From the NCBI GenBank assembly GCA_025062325.1, contig JANXAL010000028.1:1-64000 (forward strand): 64,000 bases of DNA, written 5' to 3'. The position numbers were made by a program, and so were the translations under genes. This DNA comes from Roseiflexus sp. GTDB lineage: Bacteria; Chloroflexota; Chloroflexia; Chloroflexales; Roseiflexaceae. The notes beneath the pieces are model-generated. The model was given only the letters and a program-made list of their open reading frames with translations. It searched no databases and was not told where the DNA came from. Position 1 is the stretch's first letter. Every line of letters begins with the position of its first letter. Positions 17,151 to 26,301 of this stretch are shown here, piece by piece.

Positions 17151-18110
17151 ATGTGGGCGCATCTCAATCATTACCTTCCGGACGATCCCGCGTACTCTGA
17201 TGCCATGCGCCGGGTGATGGCGCGCCTTGGCGATTATGCGGCAGCGATTGTCGAGCCGCTCAAGGCGCGCCCGATGAGCGCGACCCTTGTGTGTGCAACG
17301 AATCGGCGCATCGAGGTGCGCATTACAACTGCAACCACCCATCTATTGCTGGTCATTGCTCCCGACTCGAATCTGGCGCACGAAGTCTTCTTCTTGCGCA
17401 TGCTCGCGGCGCACGACCTGCCAGCGCCACGCCTGATCACCCACGATCTGAGCTGCACCTCTGTTCCGTTCACGTATGCTCTTGAAACGTATCCTGGCAG
17501 CCTAACGCTCGCCTCGCTCAACGATGCGGCGCTTGTACGTGTGGCGGGGAGGAAGATAGGGCGAGTGCTGCGGCGGATTCATCGAATCGAGGCGCCTGGC
17601 TTCGGCGCGCCAACGTCGGCTGGTCGCTGGTCGGCATCAACGTGGCGTGAAGCGCTGGCGCACTGGCTTGAGCAACGGAACTTCGATGCCCAGGCGGAAG
17701 CTGTTCTGGGTTCGGACCTTGCAGTCGCGCTGCGCTCTGCAACGCTTGATCATCCGGCGCTTGCCTGCGCTCAACCACGAGTGGTACATGGCGCAATTGA
17801 GCCCTCACGCGTTGTGATTAGCGCAGGTGAGTCGGTGCAACTCGAAGGTCTGGTGCGACCTGAAGCGCCGGTCGGTGGCGATCCGTTATTTGATCTGGCA
17901 TATGCGCTTTCTTCGTGTCAGTCGCCAGTCTTCCGCCGGAGTGTGCTGGAAGGGTACGAAGCCGGAGGAACGTTAACCGCCGAACATTACGCGCGCTTGG
18001 ATCGTCTGCGGCTGCTGATAGATGTTGCATACGCCTTCGAGATGGGTGATCCGGCAGTGCTCGCCGGTTTGCCAGCGGCAGTGATGGCTCGGCTAGGGGA
18101 ACTGTCATGA
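17151..18110 (+). CDS. APH/phosphotransferase-fold protein with lost catalytic residues
   Basis: The 319-residue protein has the aminoglycoside phosphotransferase (protein-kinase-like) fold in its C-lobe. The catalytic loop, normally HGDxxxxN, reads VVHGAIEPSRVVI, so the base Asp is Ala and the Asn is Arg. The metal-binding IDxE region reads LEGLVRPEAPVGGDPLFDLA, also without the Asp. It is therefore probably not an active kinase. A GH57 pseudogene begins 3 bases after its stop, suggesting a former pair in glucan metabolism. A TTGCAC-17-TATCTT element at 17116-17144 would start the mRNA at or next to the ATG, so the message may be leaderless; this is weak. Confidence 0.75.
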   Translation: MWAHLNHYLPDDPAYSDAMRRVMARLGDYAAAIVEPLKARPMSATLVCATNRRIEVRITTATTHLLLVIAPDSNLAHEVFFLRMLAAHDLPAPRLITHDLSCTSVPFTYALETYPGSLTLASLNDAALVRVAGRKIGRVLRRIHRIEAPGFGAPTSAGRWSASTWREALAHWLEQRNFDAQAEAVLGSDLAVALRSATLDHPALACAQPRVVHGAIEPSRVVISAGESVQLEGLVRPEAPVGGDPLFDLAYALSSCQSPVFRRSVLEGYEAGGTLTAEHYARLDRLRLLIDVAYAFEMGDPAVLAGLPAAVMARLGELS

Positions 18111-18113
18111 ACC

Positions 18114-18669
18114 ATGGATACAAGCGCAGGAAAGCGAACGTTTCCAGGCGATCTGGCGCTCGTGTTCGCCGGGCACGTATCATACCTGCGCCCTGCCGGT
18201 CGTTGTCCCGATGGTGAGGATCCGCTGCACGAAACGGGTGCATGTTCGATCATTCCTGTGCTGAACGTCCTGTACGCTCTGCACGAGCGCGATATGCGCC
18301 CATAGGTGTCACTGGCGTACTCGCCGGTATTGCTCGAACGACGGGCGGAGGCGAAGCGGAGGATCTGGTCGTCGAGATAGCGCGACGCTTTCCCGATGCC
18401 TGTGGCGACCGGGAGCGCGCGCTCAATCAAGCGGCGCACGGATTGTTGCTGGCGCGGTCAAGCGATTGGTTGCCGCTGCTTGGTCGGAATGATGCCAGCG
18501 AAGCGTGCCATCCGTGAGACTGCCTGGTGCGCTGTCCACAGATGTGGGCGCTGGTAGAGTGCGACTCGCCTGACGAAGCAGATCTGGTAACGCTTGCCGC
18601 TATCGAAGAGAGCGTCGCTCTCTTCCCTCATCCAAATTACCGTATTCTGGCGGCAGAGACTGCAGGATG
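18114..18669 (+). pseudogene. Remnant of a GH57 alpha-glucan branching enzyme-like gene
   Basis: Three pieces match one GH57 protein of about 500 residues. Piece 1 (18114-18302) reads GDLALVFAGHVSYLRPAGR and PDGEDPLHE, then NVLYALHERDMRP and an in-frame TAG (18303-18305). The same frame continues as VSLAYSPVLLER, the expected next strand. Piece 2 (about 18385-18517, another frame) reads RERALNQAAHGLLLARSSDW, the C-terminal motif. Piece 3 (about 18525-18669), after a TGA in the same frame, reads IEESVALFPHPNYRIL, the last motif. Most of the catalytic middle is missing. So the gene has stops, a frame change and a large deletion. It follows the degenerate APH-fold gene by 3 bases. Confidence 0.8.
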
Positions 18670-18680
18670 ACACGCGACAT

Positions 18681-19022
18681 TCAGGTGACAATCGGCAGTC
18701 CCGCGCGCACCCATGCGATGATGCCGCCGCGCAGGTTGAGCACATTGCTGTACCCGGCGCGCCGGAGTATATCGGCGGCGATGCCGCTGCGATTGCCCGA
18801 ACGACAGATGGCGATGATCGTGGCATCTTTAGGGATGCTGCTCAGTTTCCGCGACAACTGTCCCAGCGGAATGAGCACGCTGTCGGGGATATGCGCTTCG
18901 ACATATTCTTCACGCTCGCGCACATCAAGCAGGTACAGGCGTTCACCGCGGGCAAGGCGCTGCTGCACCTCGACTGGCGTAATCTCGTCAGGTCTGGGTC
19001 GCAGTCGGAAGACATTAAACAT
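18681..19022 (-). CDS. Single-domain rhodanese-like sulfurtransferase
   Basis: The 113-residue protein is one rhodanese domain with the entry LYLLDVREREEYVEAHIPDS and the active-site loop ICRSGNRSG. The cysteine there carries the persulfide and the Arg fits the CxxGxR pattern. It probably moves sulfane sulfur between thiols; the acceptor is unknown. The start at 19022 follows AGGAG with 5-base spacing; the frame continues far upstream into repeat sequence and is not coding there. It stands alone. Confidence 0.9.
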   Translation of the reverse strand: MFNVFRLRPRPDEITPVEVQQRLARGERLYLLDVREREEYVEAHIPDSVLIPLGQLSRKLSSIPKDATIIAICRSGNRSGIAADILRRAGYSNVLNLRGGIIAWVRAGLPIVT

Positions 19023-19214
19023 TGCGCTCCTCTCCGCATTCTTCGTTCCAACCTTCACCAAGAATACGATGCGTCGATCAGTTGAGACGTTACAGGCTCG
19101 TGCATCATGGGAAGGATAAACAAGAAGCTTACTCCTTTGCACGGTTCGCTTTCGATGCCCACGGCGCCGCCTGGCGCCAGCATGCGCTGACGGGCAACGG
19201 CGAGCCTCTCGCAG

Positions 19215-19515
19215 GCTTTGGACCTGCGCGTGGGTTCTGCGCATTGCGATAGATTGTTTCCCCTCATCCCCTCTGCGCCCTCTTCTCCCACAAGAGGAGA
19301 AGGGGGCGTTGGAGCATCCTGTGGCCTGAAACGGGCAATGCAACGGAAGGGCTGGCCAAAAACTCTACACTTGTGAGAAGAAGGAGGGGTCAGGGTATCC
19401 TGATGCCTGAAACAGACAGTCAGCACGGGGGATCGCCAGAAAAATCTCCGCCTGTATCCCTCCGACACCCTTCTTCACACGGTAAGAAGGGGGAGATTGG
19501 GCGTCCCGACGCCTA
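19215..19515. repeat. Palindromic intergenic repeat, copy group 2
   Basis: It contains TCTTCTCCCACAAGAGGAGA flanked by C and G runs (about 19288-19312), then CATCCTGTGGCCTGAAACG, GGGCAATGCAACGGAAGG and CTCTACACTTGTGAG. A second degenerate unit runs to about 19505. The same unit occurs at 11.1-11.8, 25.9-26.2, 29.7-30.0, 56.7-57.0 and 58.0-58.25 kb. No gene is supported between 19023 and 19590. Confidence 0.8.
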
Positions 19516-19547
19516 ATACATCCGCACTTCAATTGGTTAATGAAACG

Positions 19548-19576
19548 TTGCATTATGTGACTTCATGTGCTACACT
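19548..19576 (+). promoter_or_regulatory. Promoter of tRNA-Arg
   Basis: TTGCAT (19548-19553), a 17-base spacer and TACACT (19571-19576) preceded by TGC (extended -10). Transcription would begin about 8 bases before the mature tRNA. Confidence 0.7.
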
Positions 19577-19590
19577 AAATAACGATTTGA

Positions 19591-19666
19591 GGTCCAGTAG
19601 CTCAACGGACAGAGCACCAGTCTTCGGAACTGGGGGTTGGGGGTTCGAATCCCTCCTGGACCGCCA
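19591..19666 (+). tRNA. tRNA-Arg (anticodon TCG)
   Basis: A full cloverleaf can be folded. The acceptor stem GGTCCAG pairs with CTGGACC. The anticodon arm is CCAGT-CTTCGGA-ACTGG with TCG at 19624-19626, and the T-loop is GGTTCGAATC. The discriminator is G and the CCA end is encoded (19664-19666). It would read CGN arginine codons, CGA in particular. Confidence 0.95.
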
Positions 19667-19859
19667 CCTTTTACCCCTTTCCAACTGCCAGTCGCCGACA
19701 ATCGGGCGTGCCTTGATACGTTGCATACTCACACGTGCACAGTACGGTCTACACCTGCGCCCGCTACTGTATGCCGCTTAGTCAGGAGACGATGTACTTT
19801 CTGATCCACGATAGAGTTGTCCAGTAGTACGCATTTGTAAGCAGCGGATATGAGACGTT

Positions 19860-22244
19860 ATGAACGACAAGACACCGCTCAATGTGTTACTGGTTGCTCA
19901 AAGCGATGATGTTGCGGGCAGGCTCCGAGCTACGTTCGGCGATTTGGCGATCATTCTCGACCATGTTTCCCCTGACCAGGCATTATACACGTTGTCGGTC
20001 TCCCCTATCGACGTCGTGCTCCTTGATGTCAGTCCCTTCCCAGATGTACCTCTGGAGTTGATCGCATCGATCGTAACCGCTGCGCCGCACGTTCCAATCC
20101 TGGCGCTGGTAGTCGACGACGCCGACCCGCGCGCGTTGGCGGCGCTGGCAGCGGGCGCGCACGATTTTGTCAGTTCTAAAGCGGCAGCAAGTGCAATTGT
20201 CGCTCGTTTGCGCAGCGCCGCAGCGCATGGTCTGGCTGAGAAGAACGATCAACCAATGGCGCTGAAGGACCTTATCCTGCGCAGCAACGATGCGGTCCTC
20301 CTCATTGGCCGTGATGGCCGGGTCAATCAGGCAAATGCCGCTGCCGCCGCGCTTTTTGGCGTGTTAACCGAGCGATTGATCGGCGAGCCGTTTGGCACGC
20401 CCATCGTCTCAAATCTGGCGACAACGATTGACATTCCGCGACGGGATGGCGAGCCGATTGCTGCTGAGCTATTTCTGCTTCGCGTTCTGAGCAATCAGTC
20501 CGATGATGCGTACCTGGCAATTCTGCGCAGCATCTCGCGGTATCACCGTCTCGATGTCGATCTGCGCCTGATGATGGCGGCTATTTCCAGCACCAGCGAC
20601 GGCATCGTGATCGCCGACCTTGATGGAGTTCCGCACTACCAGAACCCCGCATTTCAAAAAATGACCGGCTTGACCCTCGACGACTTACGGGTGGCTGGCG
20701 GTCTGCTGCGTCTCTATCGCGATGTCGGCGTAGCGCGCGCAGCACTGGCGGCAGTACGCAGCGGACAATCCTACCGCGGGGAATTGCGTCTGATCGACCG
20801 TCAAGGTCATTTGGTCAACGTGTTGCTGAATATCGATCCGGTGCTGGATGCATCAGGCCGAGTGATTGCGCTAGTTGCAGTGCATACCGATGTGACTCAG
20901 CGCAAGATGACCGAAGATCGTCTGGCGTACCTGGCATCGCACGATCCGCTGACCGGTCTGGCGAATCGGGCATGGATGCTTGATCGGTTGCAACTGGCGC
21001 TAGAGCGACGCAACCGGCATGGTGCGGCGCCGTGCGGCGTTGTGCTGCTTGACCTGGATCGCTTCAAACAGATCAACGAGAGCCTGGGGCATATGATCGG
21101 CGACGAAGTATTAATAGCCGTCGCTGGTCGCCTGAAACATATCACCCGTCCCGGTGACACGGTGGCGCGTCTTGGAGGTGATGAGTTCGCGGTAGTTGTC
21201 GACTCGGTCGGTTCACTGGAGGATATCTGGCGGATTGCGCTGCGTATCCAGCAGGCGCTGAGTCATCCCATCACGGTGCAGGATTATACGTTGACCGTTG
21301 GCGTTAGCCTTGGAATTGCAGTGGATAATGGGCAAACAACGGACGCAGCAGCACTGTTGCGCAACGCTGATACGGCGCTCCATCAGGCGAAGGCGCGCGG
21401 GCGGTCGCGCATTGTTCTGTTTGAGGAGGCGATGCATACCGCAGCGGCAATCCGGTTGCAGCTCGAACTCGAGTTGCGTCAAGCGTTGCAGCGCCAGATG
21501 CTTGTGTTGCACTATCAACCGATCGTGAGTCTCTCTAGCGGAGCGATCCATGGCTTTGAGGCGCTTATGCGCTGGTATCGTCCATTCAGTGATTTGGCGC
21601 TTCCCGACAGTTTTTTGTCAGTTGCTGAAGAAGCTGGCATGATCCCGGAGATAAGCGCCTGGAGCATTGATGAAGTCTGTCGTCAGGCGCGTCGCTGGCG
21701 CGACCAGTTTGGCGCCGCTGCGGAGATGCCCATCAGTCTCAATATTCATAGCCAGCAGTTTGAGCAGGCGGATCTGTCGCATCAGGTGCAGCAGGCGCTT
21801 CGTGCATTCAACCTGTCCGGTTCGGCGCTGATTATCGAAATCACTGAGAAAGTGGCATTGACCGATCTTGATCGGGCTGTGTCCCAGTTGCAACAACTCA
21901 AGAAATTGGGGGTCCGGGTGGTGCTGGACGATTTCGGCGCCGGATATTCGTCGCTCAGTTATCTTGCACGCCTGCCGGTCGACGGTGTTAAGATCGATCG
22001 GGTGTTTGTCCAATCAATGATGCACGATCCACTGGCTGCCACGATTGTGCGCGCTGTTATGACTCTTGCTAGAGAGCTCAAGCTGCACGTTGTGGCGGAA
22101 GGTGTTGAAACGGAAGAGCAACGCGCAGCGCTGTTGCGACTCGGGTGCACCTGCGCGCAAGGGTGGCTGTTTGGTCAGGCTGTTGACGCCGATGCAGCAG
22201 CGAAGTTGATCGAGAAGCAACTGGAACTGAGAACCGAGGACTGA
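19860..22244 (+). CDS. REC-PAS-PAS-GGDEF-EAL cyclic-di-GMP protein
   Basis: The 794-residue cytoplasmic protein begins with a receiver-like domain (about 8-120, with the phospho-Asp site VVLLDVS). Two PAS domains follow (about 130-230 and 235-345), then a diguanylate cyclase domain (about 355-520) and a phosphodiesterase domain (about 535-790). GGDEF (439-443) is intact, and RPGD five residues before it matches the product-inhibition I-site. EAL (567-569, GFEALMRW), DDFGAGYSSL and KIDRVFV are present, so both making and breaking of c-di-GMP are possible. Balance between them cannot be told from sequence. No transmembrane segment and no kinase gene adjoin it. The last codons fall in a GAGAAC-type repeat. 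Confidence 0.93.
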   Translation: MNDKTPLNVLLVAQSDDVAGRLRATFGDLAIILDHVSPDQALYTLSVSPIDVVLLDVSPFPDVPLELIASIVTAAPHVPILALVVDDADPRALAALAAGAHDFVSSKAAASAIVARLRSAAAHGLAEKNDQPMALKDLILRSNDAVLLIGRDGRVNQANAAAAALFGVLTERLIGEPFGTPIVSNLATTIDIPRRDGEPIAAELFLLRVLSNQSDDAYLAILRSISRYHRLDVDLRLMMAAISSTSDGIVIADLDGVPHYQNPAFQKMTGLTLDDLRVAGGLLRLYRDVGVARAALAAVRSGQSYRGELRLIDRQGHLVNVLLNIDPVLDASGRVIALVAVHTDVTQRKMTEDRLAYLASHDPLTGLANRAWMLDRLQLALERRNRHGAAPCGVVLLDLDRFKQINESLGHMIGDEVLIAVAGRLKHITRPGDTVARLGGDEFAVVVDSVGSLEDIWRIALRIQQALSHPITVQDYTLTVGVSLGIAVDNGQTTDAAALLRNADTALHQAKARGRSRIVLFEEAMHTAAAIRLQLELELRQALQRQMLVLHYQPIVSLSSGAIHGFEALMRWYRPFSDLALPDSFLSVAEEAGMIPEISAWSIDEVCRQARRWRDQFGAAAEMPISLNIHSQQFEQADLSHQVQQALRAFNLSGSALIIEITEKVALTDLDRAVSQLQQLKKLGVRVVLDDFGAGYSSLSYLARLPVDGVKIDRVFVQSMMHDPLAATIVRAVMTLARELKLHVVAEGVETEEQRAALLRLGCTCAQGWLFGQAVDADAAAKLIEKQLELRTED

Positions 22245-22450
22245 GAACTAAAAACCGAGAACCAAAGCACTGAGAACCGAGAACTGGGTTGGAGGCTAGG
22301 AAGTCTTCCCGCGTTCTACCTGCCTATGATCAACGTCGGCATTCAACGCGCGACGACGACTTTCGATCTGCGACTTTCCTGCCTCTCACCTCGCGCCTCT
22401 CACCTCTTGCCTTACTTCACCTGCGTATCTTCACCTTCTCGCTGCTGATC
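22226..22450. repeat. Simple degenerate repeat tract overlapping a gene end
   Basis: GAACTGAGAACCGAGGACTG and related words run from inside the end of the GGDEF-EAL gene to about 22290. Pyrimidine words such as CCTGCCTCTCACCTCG and GCGCCTCTCACCTCTTGCC follow to about 22440. The rest of the gap to 22543 holds a short hyphenated repeat (CACAAACCCGGTGGGCG) and no gene. Confidence 0.65.
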
Positions 22451-22543
22451 CGCCACGCTCCTGGTAGAAACACACTGGCTCCAGGTAGCCCACAAACCCG
22501 GTGGGCGTTAGGTCCCGTTATCTGCAGATTGGCATGAGGTATG

Positions 22544-23239
22544 CTACCGTCGTCGCAGCAGGAGCGAGACGTAGTACAACATCTGGAGAAGTGCAGTGGC
22601 TGCGGCAGCGACATACGTCAGCGCCGCAGCATCGAGCACTGCTTTGACTCCTTCGGCTTCCTGGCGCGTCACTAGACCGTACCGTTCGAGCATAGCGCGA
22701 GCGCGGGCGCTGGCGTCGAACTCGACTGGCAGCGTCACCAGGCTGAAAATTGCACCGCCGCTCATCAGCAAGACGCCGATCCAGGCAAGCGTCAGCCATG
22801 TCTGCGAGAAGGCGCCGAGCACCAGCCCGACCATCAGCAGAATGCCGCCAAGTTGTGCGCCAACGTTGACGATACCGACGATACCAGAGCGCAACCGCAA
22901 CCAGGCATATCCCTGCCGGTCTTGCAGTGCATGCCCCAACTCATGCGCAACGATCGCCATAGCTGCGACTGAGGGATGGGCGATTGAACCGGCGGAGAGA
23001 CGCATCGCTTTCGCGCGCGGGTCGTAGTGATCGGTCAGTTCGCCGCCGATCTGTTCAATGCGCACAGAGTCGAGACCTTCATTGCGCATCAGGACGCGTG
23101 CCACGTCGAGGCCGGTCATGTTGCGCGCATTGCGCACCTGCGCATACCTCCTGTATGTTGACTGCACCTTCCACTGCGCCCATAGTGTGATGCCTGCGCC
23201 GAGCAGCATCACAATGAGATAGATAGGGCTGAAGAACAT
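22544..23239 (-). CDS. YugP-type membrane zinc metallopeptidase
   Basis: The 231-residue protein has an N-terminal membrane segment (SPIYLIVMLLGAGITLWA), the zinc motif AIVAHELGHALQD (HExxH), and two or three later hydrophobic segments (about VGIVNVGAQLGGILLMVGLVL). VEFDASARARAML follows, where the Glu is probably the third metal ligand, as in the PF04298/YugP family. These are membrane-embedded proteases with poorly known substrates. The ATG at 23239 follows AAAGGA. The start overlaps by 31 bases the end of an upstream frameshifted gene on the same strand. Confidence 0.88.
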   Translation of the reverse strand: MFFSPIYLIVMLLGAGITLWAQWKVQSTYRRYAQVRNARNMTGLDVARVLMRNEGLDSVRIEQIGGELTDHYDPRAKAMRLSAGSIAHPSVAAMAIVAHELGHALQDRQGYAWLRLRSGIVGIVNVGAQLGGILLMVGLVLGAFSQTWLTLAWIGVLLMSGGAIFSLVTLPVEFDASARARAMLERYGLVTRQEAEGVKAVLDAAALTYVAAAATALLQMLYYVSLLLRRR

Positions 23240-23873
23240 ATTCGTTTCCTTTGCACCATGTCGGCGGGCGATATCCGGAACGGCTCGAAAGCGCCCCTCA
23301 AACGCTCGCGCACCAGCGTCGGTGCGCCGAGCGATGCCACCGTGTGCTGCACCAGCAACGCCGGAATGCTTGGTGCATAGTATACCACTGCCGAGTAAGC
23401 GCCGCTTGCCTGTCCGATGGACTCGGTGCGAATATGCTGAGAGCGTTGCTGCTTTGGCGACACAATCGTTTCCGGCGCAACGCTGACAAAAATGGCAATC
23501 TGCTGATCGAGCAGCAGCAATTCCTTCGGGTTGCGCAATTCTCTCGGTCCGCGCTCGAGATCGCCAGCAGCCAGGATGTTCTCCACTTCGTCGAGGGCGC
23601 GGATCGCGTCACCTGCACGCGCCTGCAGGTTTCAACATCATCGCTGCGACCGGCAAACAGCTTCGCAGGCGGAATGGCGTCGCGGAATTGAGCGAGCAGC
23701 GCACGCAAGGTGCGCAATTCCTGGCGAATGGCTTCCTGCTCAGCGCGGCTCACCTCACGTTCAAGTTCGGTCGGGCGATCAGCGCCAACCGCGATCCGCA
23801 CGCCAATAGCGCGCCTGGCGTTCGGGTCTTCCAGGACATTGGCATGGCTTTCTTTCCATTGCACAGGATGCAC
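23209..23873 (-). pseudogene. Frameshifted gene of unknown function
   Basis: Two frames carry protein-like sequence that joins end to end. The first (23873 to about 23630) reads LEREVSRAEQEAIRQELRTL and ends near GRSDDVETC. The second (about 23626 to 23209) continues as LQARAGDAIRALDEVENILA, then LLLDQQIAIFVSVAPE and AGDLERGPRELRNPKELLLL-type text. One lost base in the GAAACC tract at about 23628-23633 would rejoin them into about 221 residues. It may be a real mutation, a sequencing error or recoding. I do not recognise the family. It lies just upstream of the YugP-type gene and divergent from purF. Confidence 0.55.
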
Positions 23874-23943
23874 GGAAGCATGGGTCGCGCTGTTGTCCGG
23901 CGATAGCGCTGCAATGCAAAGCGATCTGTCGGGGACATTGCGG

Positions 23944-23949
23944 TATAAT
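23944..23949 (+). promoter_or_regulatory. Possible -10 element for purF
   Basis: A perfect TATAAT lies 114 bases before purF, but no matching -35 is visible at 16-18 bases. Tentative. Confidence 0.35.
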
Positions 23950-24062
23950 ACTCATGCGCGGGTGGCGGCAGAGCGTCGTCTTGGCAAAGTGGTGTGCATT
24001 CCCATTAGCGCGTTGTCAATCCAACCACGCCACCGGGGAATCCATCGTCAGGGAGCAATCAC

Positions 24063-25463
24063 ATGGCATGGGGCGACAAGCCAAGGCATGAGTGCGGCAT
24101 TTTCGGCATCTACGCGCCGCACGAGGACGTGGCGCGCCTGACGTTTTTCGGTCTCTATGCGCTGCAACATCGCGGGCAGGAAAGCGCGGGCATCGCGGTG
24201 TCTGATGGACGACGCATCCATCTCCACAAGGATATGGGGCTGGTCGCTCAGGTGTTCAACGAAGAAAACCTGCGTCCGCTCAAAGGGCATATTGCGATTG
24301 GGCATACCCGCTACTCCACGACCGGCTCATCAAAATTGCAGAATGCGCAGCCGTTTGTCGTGGAAAGCGCCCTCGGTCCGCTGGCTGTCGGTCACAATGG
24401 CAATCTGACGAATGCGCCGCAACTGCGGCGCGAGTTGTTGCTGCGCGGCGTCGGCCTAACATCGTCGAGCGATAGTGAAGTGATCACCCAGATGCTCGCA
24501 GGCGGCGAGGGGCGCACCTGGGAGGAGAAACTGCGCGTCTTCATGATTCGCGCTCAAGGAGCGTACTGCCTGACGGTGCTAACGCGCGATACACTCTATG
24601 CGGTTCGCGATCCATGGGGACTGCACCCGCTCTGCTACGGGCATCTCGGCAACGGCGGCTGGGTCGTGGCATCGGAGAGTTGTGCGCTGGCGACCATTGG
24701 CGCAACCCTGGTGCGTGAACTGGAGCCAGGTGAAATCATGGCGTTCGATGAGCGCGGTCCTCGCACGATTGCGCACTCTCCGGCGTCACAGCGCGCCATG
24801 TGCCTGTTTGAGTACATCTATTTCGCGCGCCCTGACAGCATCGTAGATGGGCAGACGCTGCACGCGGCGCGAGTCGCTGCCGGGCGCGAACTGGCGCGTG
24901 AGGCGCCAGCCGACGCTGATATTGTCATTCCGGTGCCCGACAGTGCCGTTCCCGCCGCCATCGGCTACGCGCAGGAGTCGGGCATTCCCTATCAGGAAGG
25001 GTTGATTAAGAACCGGTATATCGGACGCACCTTCATTCAACCCGACGACCGCCTGCGCAAACTGGGCGTGCAGTTGAAGTTCAACCCGCTGAGCGACAGC
25101 CTGGCAGGCAAGCGCGTCGTCCTGGTGGACGACAGCATCGTGCGCGGCAATACGTCGGGTCCCATTGTGCGGCTGCTGCGCGATGCCGGCGCCGTCGAAG
25201 TGCATATGCGCGTCTCGTCGCCGCCGATCAAACACCCCTGCTTCCTCGGCGTCGATATGGCGACCTACCCGGAGCTGATTGCGCACCGGTTGACGCTGCC
25301 AGAGATCCGCGATTATCTGGGGGTTGATAGCCTGGCGTACCTCAGCCTGGAAGGTCTCATCCGCGCAACTGGCAATGCGAGCAAGGGGTTCTGCAACGGC
25401 TGCTTCACCGGCAGGTATCCGGTGGAAGTGCAGCTCGTCGAGAAGGAAGTGTTCGAGGCGTGA
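24063..25463 (+). CDS. purF: Amidophosphoribosyltransferase
   Basis: PurF makes phosphoribosylamine from PRPP and glutamine, the first step of purine synthesis. The 466-residue protein has a 10-residue propeptide before the glutaminase nucleophile Cys11 (HECGIFGIY). The PRPP loop is VVLVDDSIVRGNTSG. Cysteines for a 4Fe-4S cluster of the Bacillus type are seen in MCLFEYIYFARPDS, KHPCFLGVDM and GFCNGCFTG, so this is the Fe-S form, which is oxygen-sensitive. Length is normal. No other pur genes adjoin it. Confidence 0.97.
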   Translation: MAWGDKPRHECGIFGIYAPHEDVARLTFFGLYALQHRGQESAGIAVSDGRRIHLHKDMGLVAQVFNEENLRPLKGHIAIGHTRYSTTGSSKLQNAQPFVVESALGPLAVGHNGNLTNAPQLRRELLLRGVGLTSSSDSEVITQMLAGGEGRTWEEKLRVFMIRAQGAYCLTVLTRDTLYAVRDPWGLHPLCYGHLGNGGWVVASESCALATIGATLVRELEPGEIMAFDERGPRTIAHSPASQRAMCLFEYIYFARPDSIVDGQTLHAARVAAGRELAREAPADADIVIPVPDSAVPAAIGYAQESGIPYQEGLIKNRYIGRTFIQPDDRLRKLGVQLKFNPLSDSLAGKRVVLVDDSIVRGNTSGPIVRLLRDAGAVEVHMRVSSPPIKHPCFLGVDMATYPELIAHRLTLPEIRDYLGVDSLAYLSLEGLIRATGNASKGFCNGCFTGRYPVEVQLVEKEVFEA

Positions 25464-26226
25464 GGAAAGCGGCGTTTACCCTTTTTGCTTACGTTGTTGG
25501 AGCTGCCGCTCGAAAGATAGAGATGCACAACCGGCAAGCTCTAGAAGAGAGTTGGGGGTGTAAGGCGCAAAGGCGCAAATATATTTGTGGTGAGGCCGTT
25601 ACGATAGCCTTAGATGTGTAAGGAGTAGCGTTGCCCACGACCTATTGGCAGCGTTCACATTAGGGCGCCTGTACGACAGCGTTGACCAGGTCTAGGGTGA
25701 GAGCAGTGCATGCCCCGTCAGGAAGGGAGGTGCGGAGGGTGGCACGTCCTCCGCGATAATCAACGGCAGTGGGAGAGTATCGGTAAAACGCCGCACCACG
25801 CTGCACCGCCAACTCTGGGGAGCTATTCGCCGCTCGCCGCCTATCGGTAAGGATGACACCGGAGCGCCCACAGGAACTCCCTACAGGTGTAGATTTTTTC
25901 TGGCAAGCCTACGCCTCGCATCGACCGTTTCAGGCATTAGAACGGTTCGACCCCCTTCCCCTTGTGGGAGAGGAGTGCAGCTCACAAGGGTAGGTTTTTT
26001 GGCAAACCCTCAAGCCGCAATGCCTGTTGTGCGCGTCAGGACGCGCACACTCCCCCTTCTCCCCTCGTGGGAGAAGGGGGCGGGAGGATGAGGGGAAAAT
26101 AGGCGTTAGGACGCGTCAAATATTGCCCCCTAAAAACTCTGCGCGTGTAAGCGGGGGATGAGGGGAAAACGGGCGCTAGGATGCGGCAAACACTCGTGAG
26201 AGCAAAAATTGCTTCTCCCAAGTCAT
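25464..26226. repeat. Gene-free gap with palindromic repeats, copy group 3 (inverted)
   Basis: Bases 25464-25870 hold no credible gene; GGCGCAAAGGCGCAAA at about 25565-25580 resembles the inverted repeat found before mvaS. From about 25880 to 26215 the dispersed repeat appears in the opposite orientation (CTCACAAGGGTAGGTTTTTT, GCGCGTCAGGACGCGC). It includes a palindrome of the type CCCCCTTCTCCC-loop-GGGAGAAGGGGG at about 26051-26081. Confidence 0.7.
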
Positions 26227-26256
26227 TTGTCTCGCCCCCCAGAAATGCGCTAGAAT
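26227..26256 (+). promoter_or_regulatory. Probable promoter of polA
   Basis: TTGTCT (26227-26232), an 18-base spacer and TAGAAT (26251-26256). The start would be near 26263, about 39 bases before polA. Confidence 0.5.
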
Positions 26257-26301
26257 ATCCGTGTTACTTGCTGAAGCGCCAGATGGCGAAGTGAGCATGC
26301 T

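Noticed and set aside
18242-18517. A 91-codon frame as a small real gene.
   Set aside because: Its end is the GH57 C-terminal motif and its beginning is frame-shifted GH57 sequence, so it is part of a pseudogene.
25464-25880. A gene in the gap before polA.
   Set aside because: Short frames only, no ribosome site with a continuing frame, and no motifs on either strand.
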